From: Bacteriovorax sp. BAL6_X
GTDB lineage: Bacteria > Bdellovibrionota > Bacteriovoracia > Bacteriovoracales > Bacteriovoracaceae
Assembly (NCBI RefSeq): GCF_000443995.1
Contig: NZ_AUMC01000009.1
Coordinates: 62,001 to 126,000, forward strand
Direction of reading: 5' to 3'
DNA: 64,000 bases
Shown here: in pieces, positions 15,792-25,481 of the stretch
Position numbering within the stretch: the first letter of the stretch is position 1
Layout: every line of letters begins with the position of its first letter
Made by a program: the position numbers and the translations under genes
The notes under the pieces: generated by a model
Databases searched by the model: none
The model's input: only the letters and a program-made list of their open reading frames with translations
Told to the model about the DNA's origin: nothing

Positions 15792-18644
15792 CTAAAATTG
15801 GCCAATCGTGATATGAAAACGGCCAAATGAGTCACCACCAATGCGGTCTAATTTAATCCCGTAGTCAAAATCTAAAGAGCCAATAGGAGTAAAAAACTTA
15901 AAGCTCATACCTACCGACTTCAATAGGTCGAAGTTATCAATTTTATCAACAAAGACACGTCCCGCATCAAAAAAGACAGCAATGGCAGAATAATCACCTA
16001 TATAATATCTTGGTTCAAGTCTAAAGTTTACAAAGAAGGCCTCGCCTCTAACTGTTGTATCATTAATATATGTACCATCTGTCAGCCTTCCACTTTCTAG
16101 ATCACTATAACCACGAAGATAGTCGCGTCCAATTAAACGAAAAACCTTTAAGGGTGGGATATAACCTGTTGTCATTGGCTTACCATCAGTATCGATAATA
16201 ATATTTCCACTGCTATCTTTAACGATATCGCTTGAGAAGTTGTGCTCGTAGCCTAAGGCAATCGAAGTTGCTAAAGTAATATCTCCCATAGGGATATAGT
16301 TGAAGTTGCGAATCACGGCCTTATGATAGTCAATAGTTAGGTCTTCGCTTTCTTGTGAACCAAGGTACGGGTTTGCAAATTCCCAAGAGAAATTAAACCA
16401 AGCGCCTTTCTTAGGAAGCGTTTTATTATCTCTAAAGTCTAATGATATCTCAGGCCTGATTGCACCAATGATATATTTATCTTCATCAATTGCATCAGTT
16501 GCATCAAATTGTCTGATATTATCAAATTCATAAGTAAGAGTCATTGATAAGACGTCAGAGAAGGTCTTAATTAGTTGTGGAGAGAAACTAATAATATCAG
16601 CATCAAAGTCAGAGTATCTTTTTCTTTCATATCGAGCAGTGGCCTTAAAAGTTACTTTTGATTTGAATAGATCATAGAATAGATACGGCTCAACATATTG
16701 AAACTGTACTAATCCTTCTAACAATTTTCTCGAGTCCTCTCTTCTTCGATCATCAAGATACGAGAAATCAGTTCTCCAGTTTGTCTGTGCTTTAAAGATG
16801 AAAGAGCGGTTCATTCCATTGAAGTTATTGTAAGAAATTGTAGTAGAGAATTTTAAACCGAGATCGGTTCTAAAGCCTGGGGCTATTTCAGCAAGACCAA
16901 AATCTTTCTCTGTAACTTTAATAACAAAGTTTAAGTACTTTTCTGTCGGTGAGACTTCTTCACCAACAAATGAAGAAATATTTACATTTGAAAATAAGCC
17001 TAGTTCTCTTAAGCGAGCAATAAAATCATTCATGGCCTTAGGAGTAACGAGATCACCACGTTCTAGCGGAAGCTCTCTTCTAATAACAACATCTTTTGTC
17101 GTTGAGTTCCCAGTAACGATGACATTACCAAGGTAGGTCTTTACACCAACACCAAATTTTAGGTTTAATTCAATTTCATTAGTTGCCGAGTTTACATTAA
17201 CAATCTTTTTCGGACGTTTTTCAGTATAAGTACTAAAGTAATAACCACGTGTTTTTAGAGAAACAAGAGCATTCTTTAAGTCCTCATCAATATGAACAAC
17301 ATTGAAGGGCCTTCCTATTTTATTTTTAAGTACATCCTTAATAAAGTATCTGGCCTCTTCATCTTCAACCCCCTCAATATTGATCTTACTTAAAACATAC
17401 TGAGAACCTTCTGAAATTGAGAAAGATACGATTGCAGCATCCCCGCCATCGATAAAGTCGACTTTAGGCTTTTCAATATTAACGAAGATATAACCATCTT
17501 TAACATAAATTTCTTTAATCTTCTCAGAGGCATTCTCAAGTCCTCTTTCATGCAGATAGTCTGCCTTTAACAGATCAGAGTCAGTCTTATAGTAGACTTC
17601 ATTTAGTTTTTTACGATTTTTAAAGTGATTTCCATTAAAATTAATCTGGGCCACTTTGACCTTGCGTCCTTCATTAAGTGTAAAATAAAAATTTAAAATT
17701 TTATTTCCATTAATATCAACGCCACGTGCTTCTGTTAGTTTAGACTTTGCATAGTAATAACCATTTTCACGGTACAAGTTAACAATATGTCGATTAAGTG
17801 AAATATCATCAAATCGTCCCTTATTGTTTTGTATATATTTTTTAACGTGGGAGAGAAGGACGTTATGATTCAAGCGATAATTATTATGAAAATTAACACC
17901 GAATCGAGATCCTAATTCAACATTAAAAACTAGCTCATAATTACCATTCTTTAAAACATTTAATTCTTCTTTTACTCGTGATAGCCAAAAACCATTTCTT
18001 ATTAATAAGGAACGATACTCTTGAAGCATTTTCTTATAATTTGTAAAATCAAGTGAGTTTCCTTTAATACGATGCCAGAACTTTTCAGCTTCGAATAATT
18101 TTAAACCAGCGAGACCATTTAGTTTTATTTCCTCTAGTCGTCTAATCTCGTTTTTAAATAGGTTTAATGTAATCTTTATTCCCTCTTGATTTAACTCTTT
18201 AGAGATTGAACCTACTTTTGACCCTTTTTTGAAATACTCTTTACCTATGGTTTTAAGACCATCTTGTGCCGCCATTTCATCAAAATAATCACCTTCCTTC
18301 AATTTAAAATCGTTTTTAATACGACGATTAAGAACAGAGTCTGTCCCCTCTACATTAATAGAAAGAATTCTAGGCTTTGTTTCTACAACTATATTTAGAC
18401 GGTTCTTTTTTACTTCATAATAAAAAGTTTTGTAATACGGTTTAGTTAATTCAAATTGAATAATACGACTTAACTCTTCACGTGTTAATTCCTTGCCTTC
18501 GTATTTTTTAAAACTTTCAATGATAAAAAGACACTCTTCACGGCCCGTACAATCAATATCGACATTTTTAATGTGAATATTTTTAGCACCTAGAGCAGTA
18601 CCAAAAATAAAAATGAATGTGAGAATTAATCTTAGAATGACCAT
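15792..18644 (-). CDS. tamA: Omp85-family protein, TamA-like, with long POTRA array
   Basis: 950 residues. A signal peptide (1-19) precedes several POTRA domains (about 22-580, with repeated 'I..I...G' and 'GYY' segments such as YRENGYYYAKSKL and LKTRGYYFSTYTEK). A C-terminal 16-strand barrel follows, with the Omp85 LRGY motif (in GRDYLRGYSDLESG), a late FFDAGRVF strand and a terminal Phe (ITIGQF) as beta signal. TamA proteins usually have three POTRAs and about 580 residues, so this one is much longer. Linkage to tamB supports TamA rather than BamA. It begins 13 bases inside tamB, so the two are translationally coupled. Confidence 0.85.
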   Translation of the reverse strand: MVILRLILTFIFIFGTALGAKNIHIKNVDIDCTGREECLFIIESFKKYEGKELTREELSRIIQFELTKPYYKTFYYEVKKNRLNIVVETKPRILSINVEGTDSVLNRRIKNDFKLKEGDYFDEMAAQDGLKTIGKEYFKKGSKVGSISKELNQEGIKITLNLFKNEIRRLEEIKLNGLAGLKLFEAEKFWHRIKGNSLDFTNYKKMLQEYRSLLIRNGFWLSRVKEELNVLKNGNYELVFNVELGSRFGVNFHNNYRLNHNVLLSHVKKYIQNNKGRFDDISLNRHIVNLYRENGYYYAKSKLTEARGVDINGNKILNFYFTLNEGRKVKVAQINFNGNHFKNRKKLNEVYYKTDSDLLKADYLHERGLENASEKIKEIYVKDGYIFVNIEKPKVDFIDGGDAAIVSFSISEGSQYVLSKINIEGVEDEEARYFIKDVLKNKIGRPFNVVHIDEDLKNALVSLKTRGYYFSTYTEKRPKKIVNVNSATNEIELNLKFGVGVKTYLGNVIVTGNSTTKDVVIRRELPLERGDLVTPKAMNDFIARLRELGLFSNVNISSFVGEEVSPTEKYLNFVIKVTEKDFGLAEIAPGFRTDLGLKFSTTISYNNFNGMNRSFIFKAQTNWRTDFSYLDDRRREDSRKLLEGLVQFQYVEPYLFYDLFKSKVTFKATARYERKRYSDFDADIISFSPQLIKTFSDVLSMTLTYEFDNIRQFDATDAIDEDKYIIGAIRPEISLDFRDNKTLPKKGAWFNFSWEFANPYLGSQESEDLTIDYHKAVIRNFNYIPMGDITLATSIALGYEHNFSSDIVKDSSGNIIIDTDGKPMTTGYIPPLKVFRLIGRDYLRGYSDLESGRLTDGTYINDTTVRGEAFFVNFRLEPRYYIGDYSAIAVFFDAGRVFVDKIDNFDLLKSVGMSFKFFTPIGSLDFDYGIKLDRIGGDSFGRFHITIGQF

Positions 18645-21600
18645 TTATATTTTATATCGGCACCCACAGAGCCGTCTGTTCCTTCTTTATTATTAGTATC
18701 ATCTTCACTTTCAAAAATTCCTTCAATAGAAAGCTTGTCGCTTATACTATAATCAACATTGATCGATTGCTTATTACTTTCACTATCAAAGGTATTGGAA
18801 AACTTTAAGTTGATATTGTCATTTACTTTTTTCGTAATTTGTAATTTAGTGGCAGTTTTTACAGATTGCTCAGACTTCGTAGCTTCTTCAATTGGGCTAT
18901 CAGAGCTTTCAGTAAACTCTGGTAAAACACTAAGTTTTAAGCCAAGTGCAGCGTCTAGTCCTTCATTAATATTTAACTGATCAACTAAAAATGTTCCAAT
19001 TCCAATCGTTGTTAAATTTGTTCTTTGACTATCTTCTAAGTTTTGGGAAAAGTCAGATGTTACTCCAAGCGTGAGCAATGAAAAAATATTATCACGAGAA
19101 AGAGATGGATTTGATTCTAAGTTGATTGAAATATCATCAACTGAACCTGTAATTCCCATTTCAATATCATATTGTCCAATAGTAGAATTTGCTAAGAGAT
19201 TCAAAGTAATAGGTTCAATATTCTCTTCTTTCGTAAAGAAAACTACTCCTTCAGATAAGATAAAGTCATTACCTCTGAATTTAAACTTACTCAAGCCAGG
19301 AACTATAATAAGTTGTCCCTGCATTGAGGGATTTGTAAACTGTCCATCTATTTGTAAGTCACCCGCAATCAAAAGGTCTGCTAAACGATTTCTTAACCTA
19401 ACAGTTTCTTTAATACTTAAATCGATATCAAGATTGATTAGATCAGGAATACCTCTTTGGTTTTGGGTAATATACTTACTCAAACTCTTATTAAACTCTG
19501 ATGAAGATTTAAAGTCATTAAATTCATTTTCAATAAGTCCACCATTAACAAAAACACTTCCTTTAATTAAATAAGGAAAGCCACGGCCACTTAGAGTTAA
19601 TTTACCATCTGTGTTTATAATTGATCGCGATTCTACTTGATAGCCTACATTCGTATAATTAGAGGTTAAATATACCTCAGGCAGTGGAAAACTTGCCTTT
19701 ATATATCCAGACAAATCAAAGTCACCAGACCCAATCTCACCACTTAAATTATTAATTAATATTTTTTTGTCACGATAAGAACCGACACCACTTGCATTTG
19801 AAATTTCTAATGCAACGCTTTTTAGCTTGAGTCCAAAGTTGGAAGTACTTAATGAATGAGACAAGTCATATTTATTACGATTTCCAACAATAATCCCCTT
19901 CCCTTTAATTGTTCCAAGAATCCTTTCAATCTCACTTGTTAAAAGAGTTAAATAACTAAGATTAATGTCTAAGTCTTGCACGAGTTGAAAATTAGTATCA
20001 ACATTACCACTACCCACTAAATTATAGAAGCCACCAGAGCCACTAAGTGATATGTTTAGCTGCTTAATTTCAGATTGGTCGACTTCAATCGAAGTCGGCC
20101 TTTTTAATGTTAAAGAGCGTCCGTAATTACTTATGTGAAACTGAGTCAAATTTACGATAGAACTCACAGGACGACTTGGATCGAAGTCGTAAGATAATTG
20201 ACCACTAAGTTGCACGAATCCATTCAATTCATTATTAAAAGAGTTGTGCTCAGAAATAAATGCTAGAGACGGTTTGATGTCTGGCATGTCTACATTATAG
20301 TTTAAATTAATTCGTGGATGACTTTTACTAAAGTCTAATTCGCCGTCCATATGGATACTTTGATTTAGTAAATTAGTTTTAAAGTTGATTACCTTATCTT
20401 TAAAACTAAATTCTAACTCTGAAGCTCCAATCTCTTCATTTCCAATTTTTGTTTCAGATAAATATGCATTCCCTTTTCCTTTAAGAACGCCGTTTTTCTT
20501 TGCTTCAACACTAGCGGAAAAGTGGCCATTATAGCCTAAACCAAGATCACGATATCGATAAAAGCTACCAAGCTTTATCGGTGTAGTTAGAAAATTAATT
20601 TCTTCAAATCCATTTTTAAAATTATAAATGAAGTCTGCCGATACACTTGATTGATTTTTCTTAACAAATGCATCTTTAATAGAAACATCGTCATTTGTAA
20701 CGACAAGCTTCAAAGAGATATTATCAATAGGTTCCTTATAAACGCTAACTTTATCTGAGTTGATTTTTAAAGAAGTATTAAAGCTTGAAAACTTACCATT
20801 CAAATTTACATCAGCATTAAAAACACCATCAAAAGGTGTCGTATAGACTTTTATATCTTCCCATATTGGCTTAACATTTCGTTCTAGTAGATTTAAGTCA
20901 ACATTATTAAGTCCAATATTTAAATTAACCACTTCTTTATCTAGGTTAACAGTTCCTGCAATAGATGTTTGTCCATTAGTGCTGTTTTTAAGTTCATTCA
21001 CATAAATAATATTCTTATCAATAGAGTATCTTAGATCTACGTTAGATTCTTTTTCTAAAAGAAAACCAAATACTTCAATATACTTCGCGTTCAAAGTATG
21101 AACATCAATAACAACTTCATCGGATCCTTTAATCTTAATATCAAAGTCACCTCGACCTTTTGCAACCTCCGCAATCTCTCCACCTAGGTCAGAAATATTG
21201 AAATCATTTGCTTTAACTGTGAAGTCCACTTCACTACCAATAACAGATCCCCAACCAACAAGAGAAGAATTATTCATTTTTGCATTAATACCAATTCTAA
21301 AATCATTCCCAGCAAAGATATTTAGGCTTGATATATCAACTCTTTCAAAATTTAAAATGTTATCATGAGATGGTTTTAGAGCTAAATTCTTGATGTAGAC
21401 GGGACTACCTTTTATATTGTCAACAAGGACGTCTCCGTTTTCATTCATACTTAATAATACTTTTCCATTTGCACGACCTTTTAAAAGGACAAAGTCATCT
21501 CCTAAGAAGTATAAAATGTCATTTAAATGAAGATTCCTAGTTTCAACAATAACTTTATTTTCAACTACTTGTTCCGCACTAAAGTTCAAAACTATTTTAT

Positions 21601-22576
21601 CTGAGATTCTAGCTTGTCCATTATTAACTTCACCAACAAATTCTCTTAATGCTAGTTTATTATTACGGAATGAATATTTCGTTTGAAATTTATCAAGGTT
21701 AACATAATCAGAATGAATATTACTTCCATTTGAAACCCCACTAACAAAAATATCTTTCTTATCAATAGCACCAGTTATCGTAGCCTTTCCTTCTAGGATA
21801 CCATCTATTTTTACATGATATTTCTTCTTTAACTCCTCAAAGCTATCAAAGTTTATTTTATACTCAATATCTGAATGAATTTTTTTATTTTTAAACTCGT
21901 ATTTTCCAGAACCACTTATTTTTGAATCTTTAATAAATACATATCCATCTCTAACACGAATATTGTTTTCAACTATTTCAGCATCTAAAAACAAATTATC
22001 AACGACAGCACCCTGCCAACTAACATTTTCAATATCTAAAATAATATCGTAACTATATTCGAAAGGACTTAGGGCCAAATATTTTATTGGAATATTAAGG
22101 TTATTTTCAGAGATATAAAAATCAGAATTTCTAATTTCAATTTTATTTATCTTGAAAGGTAGTTGATCAGTTACATTATCAAGCGTATTAAAAACGCTTA
22201 CCTGAGAAGTATCATCTTCACTTTTTTCTAATTTTTCAAGAACAATGTAGCCATCACTGAAGTCTACTGAATTAAATCTAATATTCGATGAAAATAGGCT
22301 CAATAAAGAGAAAGCTGCAGAAACATCCTTTACATGAACTTCTAATTCATCTTTCACCTTAAAATTAACATCCTCTAAGATTGTACGAGGAGGAAAAAAT
22401 CCACCTGAGACTCTAGAGAATGAGAGACTCATATCTGAATCAAGAATGAGATTTTTATTTATATATTCTGTTAATATCGTTGATACATATCGCGATTGAA
22501 TAAAGCGCCAAGCTCCAACTGCAAGAAGTCCAAAAACAAGAGTGAATATGATTAGAAATTTATTAACAAATCTCAT
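18632..22576 (-). CDS. tamB: TamB-like translocation and lipid transport protein
   Basis: 1314 residues. One N-terminal membrane anchor (about 7-25) is followed by a long beta-helical periplasmic body made of repeated short strands, as in AsmA/TamB lipid-bridge proteins. The C-terminal TamB domain (about 1080-1314) is recognisable: LIVPGLSKFKFRGNDFILSEG, NLLANSTIGQYDIEMGITG, NPSLSRDNIFSLLTLG. With TamA it spans inner to outer membrane; in other Gram-negatives the family moves phospholipids or helps barrel insertion. Its ATG overlaps the stop of the upstream gene by four bases (ATGA). Confidence 0.9.
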   Translation of the reverse strand: MRFVNKFLIIFTLVFGLLAVGAWRFIQSRYVSTILTEYINKNLILDSDMSLSFSRVSGGFFPPRTILEDVNFKVKDELEVHVKDVSAAFSLLSLFSSNIRFNSVDFSDGYIVLEKLEKSEDDTSQVSVFNTLDNVTDQLPFKINKIEIRNSDFYISENNLNIPIKYLALSPFEYSYDIILDIENVSWQGAVVDNLFLDAEIVENNIRVRDGYVFIKDSKISGSGKYEFKNKKIHSDIEYKINFDSFEELKKKYHVKIDGILEGKATITGAIDKKDIFVSGVSNGSNIHSDYVNLDKFQTKYSFRNNKLALREFVGEVNNGQARISDKIVLNFSAEQVVENKVIVETRNLHLNDILYFLGDDFVLLKGRANGKVLLSMNENGDVLVDNIKGSPVYIKNLALKPSHDNILNFERVDISSLNIFAGNDFRIGINAKMNNSSLVGWGSVIGSEVDFTVKANDFNISDLGGEIAEVAKGRGDFDIKIKGSDEVVIDVHTLNAKYIEVFGFLLEKESNVDLRYSIDKNIIYVNELKNSTNGQTSIAGTVNLDKEVVNLNIGLNNVDLNLLERNVKPIWEDIKVYTTPFDGVFNADVNLNGKFSSFNTSLKINSDKVSVYKEPIDNISLKLVVTNDDVSIKDAFVKKNQSSVSADFIYNFKNGFEEINFLTTPIKLGSFYRYRDLGLGYNGHFSASVEAKKNGVLKGKGNAYLSETKIGNEEIGASELEFSFKDKVINFKTNLLNQSIHMDGELDFSKSHPRINLNYNVDMPDIKPSLAFISEHNSFNNELNGFVQLSGQLSYDFDPSRPVSSIVNLTQFHISNYGRSLTLKRPTSIEVDQSEIKQLNISLSGSGGFYNLVGSGNVDTNFQLVQDLDINLSYLTLLTSEIERILGTIKGKGIIVGNRNKYDLSHSLSTSNFGLKLKSVALEISNASGVGSYRDKKILINNLSGEIGSGDFDLSGYIKASFPLPEVYLTSNYTNVGYQVESRSIINTDGKLTLSGRGFPYLIKGSVFVNGGLIENEFNDFKSSSEFNKSLSKYITQNQRGIPDLINLDIDLSIKETVRLRNRLADLLIAGDLQIDGQFTNPSMQGQLIIVPGLSKFKFRGNDFILSEGVVFFTKEENIEPITLNLLANSTIGQYDIEMGITGSVDDISINLESNPSLSRDNIFSLLTLGVTSDFSQNLEDSQRTNLTTIGIGTFLVDQLNINEGLDAALGLKLSVLPEFTESSDSPIEEATKSEQSVKTATKLQITKKVNDNINLKFSNTFDSESNKQSINVDYSISDKLSIEGIFESEDDTNNKEGTDGSVGADIKYKWSF

Positions 22577-23460
22577 CTCTTTAACATACCCTCTACATTT
22601 CTATAACCAGGACATATTCGGTTAACAATAACTGCTAAGAAGTATGCTCTCTCCTCGTTTCCGAGTTTTTTGTAGGCAACTGCCATTTCAAATAATGTAT
22701 TTATATATTCATCTTTCGACTTACATCCATCAACTAATCTTTCTCTTAACTCAACTAATAATAGAAGCTCGTCTCTTTTATTTATTTTTATATCATTGCC
22801 ATCAATATATTCTCTATCCAATACAGGCTTTGGAGTAGTTTTAACAAACTCTGGAATATCACTATAATCTTTTAAGTAGTAATTAATAGCTCTTATCAGA
22901 TCATTGTCATCACAATTCTTTCCATACTTATAAATAATAGACTTATATTCACTTGTTTCGAAAAATAAAGGAATGACTTTAAAAATAGATTCGATGAACA
23001 TCAAAGGATCGATTAATTCCAAATCTCTTTCAAGGTTTTTTCTTAATGTTGAGTACTGAAAATATTTTTCAGAGTTTTTAACAGTACTTATCGTTGAAAT
23101 ATAATTCGAGAATGTTTCATCTACTTTATCAGCACTAAATATACTTATATATGAATCAAAATTTAGTGAGTATGAAACATTGAAATGGTCTAAAATATTT
23201 TTCAATTCATTAAGACGATTAATTTTTTTTCGTTTTAACAAATAGCTTATTAATTTTTTAATCTCGAGTGAAAGTTTTTGTACTTTTCCAGTTGAATGAA
23301 ATGATAGAATTTTAACTATTGAATCGATATATAAATTATGACTTAAACTCAATTCATTATTATTAATTGAATCACTTTCTAAAAACGCAATGAGTTCCCG
23401 CGTACTACCGAGTAACGTTTTTAAATCAAAATTTGAATTTGTCACTGTGTTTTCTGACAC
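22573..23460 (-). CDS. Helical hypothetical protein upstream of tamB
   Basis: 295 residues, not recognised. It is rich in Asn, Ser, Ile and Lys and fully helical, with no signal peptide. The last third (about 215-290) looks like a TPR-type unit: LLLLVELRERLVDGCKSKDEYINTLFEMAVAYKKLGNEERAYFLAVIVNRICPGY. It starts with GTG (23460) behind AGGGG. The four-base stop/start overlap with tamB makes it the first gene of a tamB-tamA operon, so a role in the same envelope process is likely by context only. Confidence 0.65.
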   Translation of the reverse strand: MSENTVTNSNFDLKTLLGSTRELIAFLESDSINNNELSLSHNLYIDSIVKILSFHSTGKVQKLSLEIKKLISYLLKRKKINRLNELKNILDHFNVSYSLNFDSYISIFSADKVDETFSNYISTISTVKNSEKYFQYSTLRKNLERDLELIDPLMFIESIFKVIPLFFETSEYKSIIYKYGKNCDDNDLIRAINYYLKDYSDIPEFVKTTPKPVLDREYIDGNDIKINKRDELLLLVELRERLVDGCKSKDEYINTLFEMAVAYKKLGNEERAYFLAVIVNRICPGYRNVEGMLKR

Positions 23461-23559
23461 ATTGCCCCTGGTATAAAATACAACTAACTATCTAATATTA
23501 TTATATCAAATAATTAATTTAATTAATGTTAAGCGTACTTTTTACCACAGAAATAATTG

Positions 23560-23595
23560 GAATAGAGATAAGAAAAAGGCCCTTTTAAAAGGGCC
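23560..23595 (-). terminator. Terminator after efp
   Basis: Perfect palindrome at 23578-23595 (arms GGCCCTTTT and AAAAGGGCC) with a T-rich tail on the minus strand (TTTTTC). It lies 17 bases beyond the efp stop and ends the pilus-aroQ-efp strand unit. Confidence 0.85.
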
Positions 23596-23611
23596 CTTAA
23601 TATTGGATATT

Positions 23612-24184
23612 TTATTTATTTACACGCTCTACATAGTCGCCAGTTCTCGTATCTATTTTCAGGGTTTCACCTTCTTTGATAAATAATGGAACGTTGACTT
23701 GAAGACCTGTTTCCATGATGGCCTTCTTTAGTCCACCTTGAGCTGTATCACCTTTCAAGCCTGGATCAGTTTCAGTTACAGCAAGTTCAACAAAGTTTGG
23801 AAGTTCAATCGAGATTGGCTTTCCTTTATAATATAATAGTTCTACTTTAATACCTTCTTGAAGGTAGTTAGCAGCATCTTCAATATATTCTGTTGCAACA
23901 TGAATTGTTTCAAAAGTTGATTGATCCATGAAATTAAATCCATCAGGATCATTGTATAAATACTCTACTTCTTTTTCGTCTAGATCCGGTTGCATTGCAC
24001 CCGTTGCGACACCAGATTTAAAAGTTCTTTCAATAACTGCACCTGTTTCAAGATTCTTAATTCTAAGCTTGTAAAAAGCTGAACCTTTACCAGGGTTAGT
24101 GAAGTCACATTTAATACAAACATATGGTTTGCCATCGATTTCTAGTTTTAAACCTTTCCTAAAATCATTTGTCGATATTTCCAT
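23612..24184 (-). CDS. efp: Elongation factor P
   Basis: 190 residues with three OB-like domains. The N-terminal KOW-like domain carries NPGKGSAF, whose Lys (about 33) is the residue usually modified with beta-lysine, rhamnose (Arg variant) or similar to speed polyproline translation. Here it is Lys, so an EpmA-type or 5-aminopentanol-type modification is expected; no such gene is in the window. The C-terminus ends TLKIDTRTGDYVERVNK as in the family. It follows aroQ by 9 bases. Confidence 0.97.
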   Translation of the reverse strand: MEISTNDFRKGLKLEIDGKPYVCIKCDFTNPGKGSAFYKLRIKNLETGAVIERTFKSGVATGAMQPDLDEKEVEYLYNDPDGFNFMDQSTFETIHVATEYIEDAANYLQEGIKVELLYYKGKPISIELPNFVELAVTETDPGLKGDTAQGGLKKAIMETGLQVNVPLFIKEGETLKIDTRTGDYVERVNK

Positions 24185-24193
24185 AAAAACCCT

Positions 24194-24628
24194 TTAAATT
24201 AATTGCGATAATATTGCTAGGAAGTAACCTTTTTCTTTTAAACCTTCTATCACAGCTGATGAAGATTTTGCAGTAATTTTATTCTTTCTAAACTCCTCTC
24301 TAAGATTTGTATTAGATAAATGTACTTCAATTACTGGACACTTCATGACGCGCAAAGCGTCTAAAATAGCAATACTAGTATGAGAAAACGCAGCTGGGTT
24401 TATAATAAGTGCTTTATAACCACCCTCTGACGCAGCATGTATTTTTTCAATAATTTCTTGTTCACCATTAGACTGGAACCATTCGACATCAACTTTGTAG
24501 CCGAGCTTCTCAAGTTTTTTATTTGTATACGCCTCAATACCGACAAGATCTAGTGTTCCATAAATTTCAGGTTCACGCTTACCTAATAAATTTAAATTAG
24601 GACCATTAATGACTAAGAATTTATCCAT
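24194..24628 (-). CDS. aroQ: 3-dehydroquinate dehydratase, type II
   Basis: 144 residues. It converts 3-dehydroquinate to 3-dehydroshikimate in aromatic synthesis. The family motifs are present: INGPNLNLLGKREPEIYG (Arg and catalytic Tyr near 18-23), INPAAFSHTSIAILDAL (Asn and catalytic His near 76-87) and IEVHLSN (substrate-binding His, Ser, Asn). The usual Gly in NPGAYTHTS is Ala here, a conservative change. It overlaps the TPR gene by 8 bases and is followed by efp; aroQ next to efp is a frequent arrangement. Confidence 0.96.
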   Translation of the reverse strand: MDKFLVINGPNLNLLGKREPEIYGTLDLVGIEAYTNKKLEKLGYKVDVEWFQSNGEQEIIEKIHAASEGGYKALIINPAAFSHTSIAILDALRVMKCPVIEVHLSNTNLREEFRKNKITAKSSSAVIEGLKEKGYFLAILSQLI

Positions 24629-25481
24629 TTAAAACTTCACTGCTTCTTTTCTTTAGATATGATTCAAATAGCTCAAATGCCATTGATAATTTTTCTAATT
24701 CAACCTTTGGTTTTTCTTCTAGCTTCTTGGCCGTAGATTCAAACGCGGCCATTAAATCTTCACGGCCTTTACTCTCACTTATCTCATCAAGTCCTTCAAG
24801 CTCTCTTAGTCTATCTTGAACTCTAGTATCATCAGGGTTCTCAACGAGTGCGCTATTTAGTACTTCAATAGCCTTTTGCTTGGCACCTTGCTTTAAGTAA
24901 AGATCTACTAATGTATGACTAAAGATTAATCCTGATTCCTCTTTACTCTTCTCTTCAACTACAGGTTCTTCTTTTATTTGTGGAACCAAACTTAGTGTGC
25001 TCCAGCTTTCTATCTCGTCATCAAGATTAGAAATATCAAAAGTTTTTTGAGTTAAGTCCTCATCTTCAACGCTATCGAAATTATCATACTTAACAATAAA
25101 CTCAGAAGCTTCTATATCTTTAGGTGAGATGAAGAGAACTCTCTTATATGTATTTAGTGCTTCAAGAATAAGGTTTTGCTTAAAACAAGATTGAGCAAAT
25201 AATTTTAAAAATTTAATATTATCGCCATTTATAGAAAGTTGGGGCCTTAATATAGTGTATGCCTCTTCTATCTCATTTTGTTCAAGAAGAAGTTGTCCAT
25301 AAATAATAACTGCAGCAGAGAAGCTAGGGTGATGGATTAAACCTCTTTTCAGTAAAATAAGAGCTTCATCATTCATACCTACTTTACGATATATTTCGGC
25401 AAGCGGAGCAAAGACCTTCGAACGAGGGTCCTTCTCCAACTGACTCTTATATTTTGTTATTAAATTATTATAATTTTTCAT
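24621..25481 (-). CDS. TPR-repeat protein linked to pilus genes
   Basis: 286 residues with two clusters of tetratricopeptide repeats: one at about 10-115 (PLAEIYRKVGMNDEALILLKRGLIHHPSF, then two more) and one at about 185-225 (HTLVDLYLKQGAKQKAIEVLNSALVENPDD). An acidic low-complexity linker (about 120-180) separates them. It has no signal peptide. It begins directly after pilQ (stop and start adjacent) and overlaps aroQ, so it belongs to the pil-aroQ-efp transcription unit. A role in pilus assembly, as for TPR proteins such as PilF or Tgl, is possible but it lacks a lipobox. Confidence 0.72.
   Translation of the reverse strand: MKNYNNLITKYKSQLEKDPRSKVFAPLAEIYRKVGMNDEALILLKRGLIHHPSFSAAVIIYGQLLLEQNEIEEAYTILRPQLSINGDNIKFLKLFAQSCFKQNLILEALNTYKRVLFISPKDIEASEFIVKYDNFDSVEDEDLTQKTFDISNLDDEIESWSTLSLVPQIKEEPVVEEKSKEESGLIFSHTLVDLYLKQGAKQKAIEVLNSALVENPDDTRVQDRLRELEGLDEISESKGREDLMAAFESTAKKLEEKPKVELEKLSMAFELFESYLKKRSSEVLNG

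Noticed and set aside
15644-15841. 65-codon minus-strand frame between rplM and tamA
   Set aside because: It overlaps the tamA end, has no ribosome site, and its residues do not resemble a known small protein.
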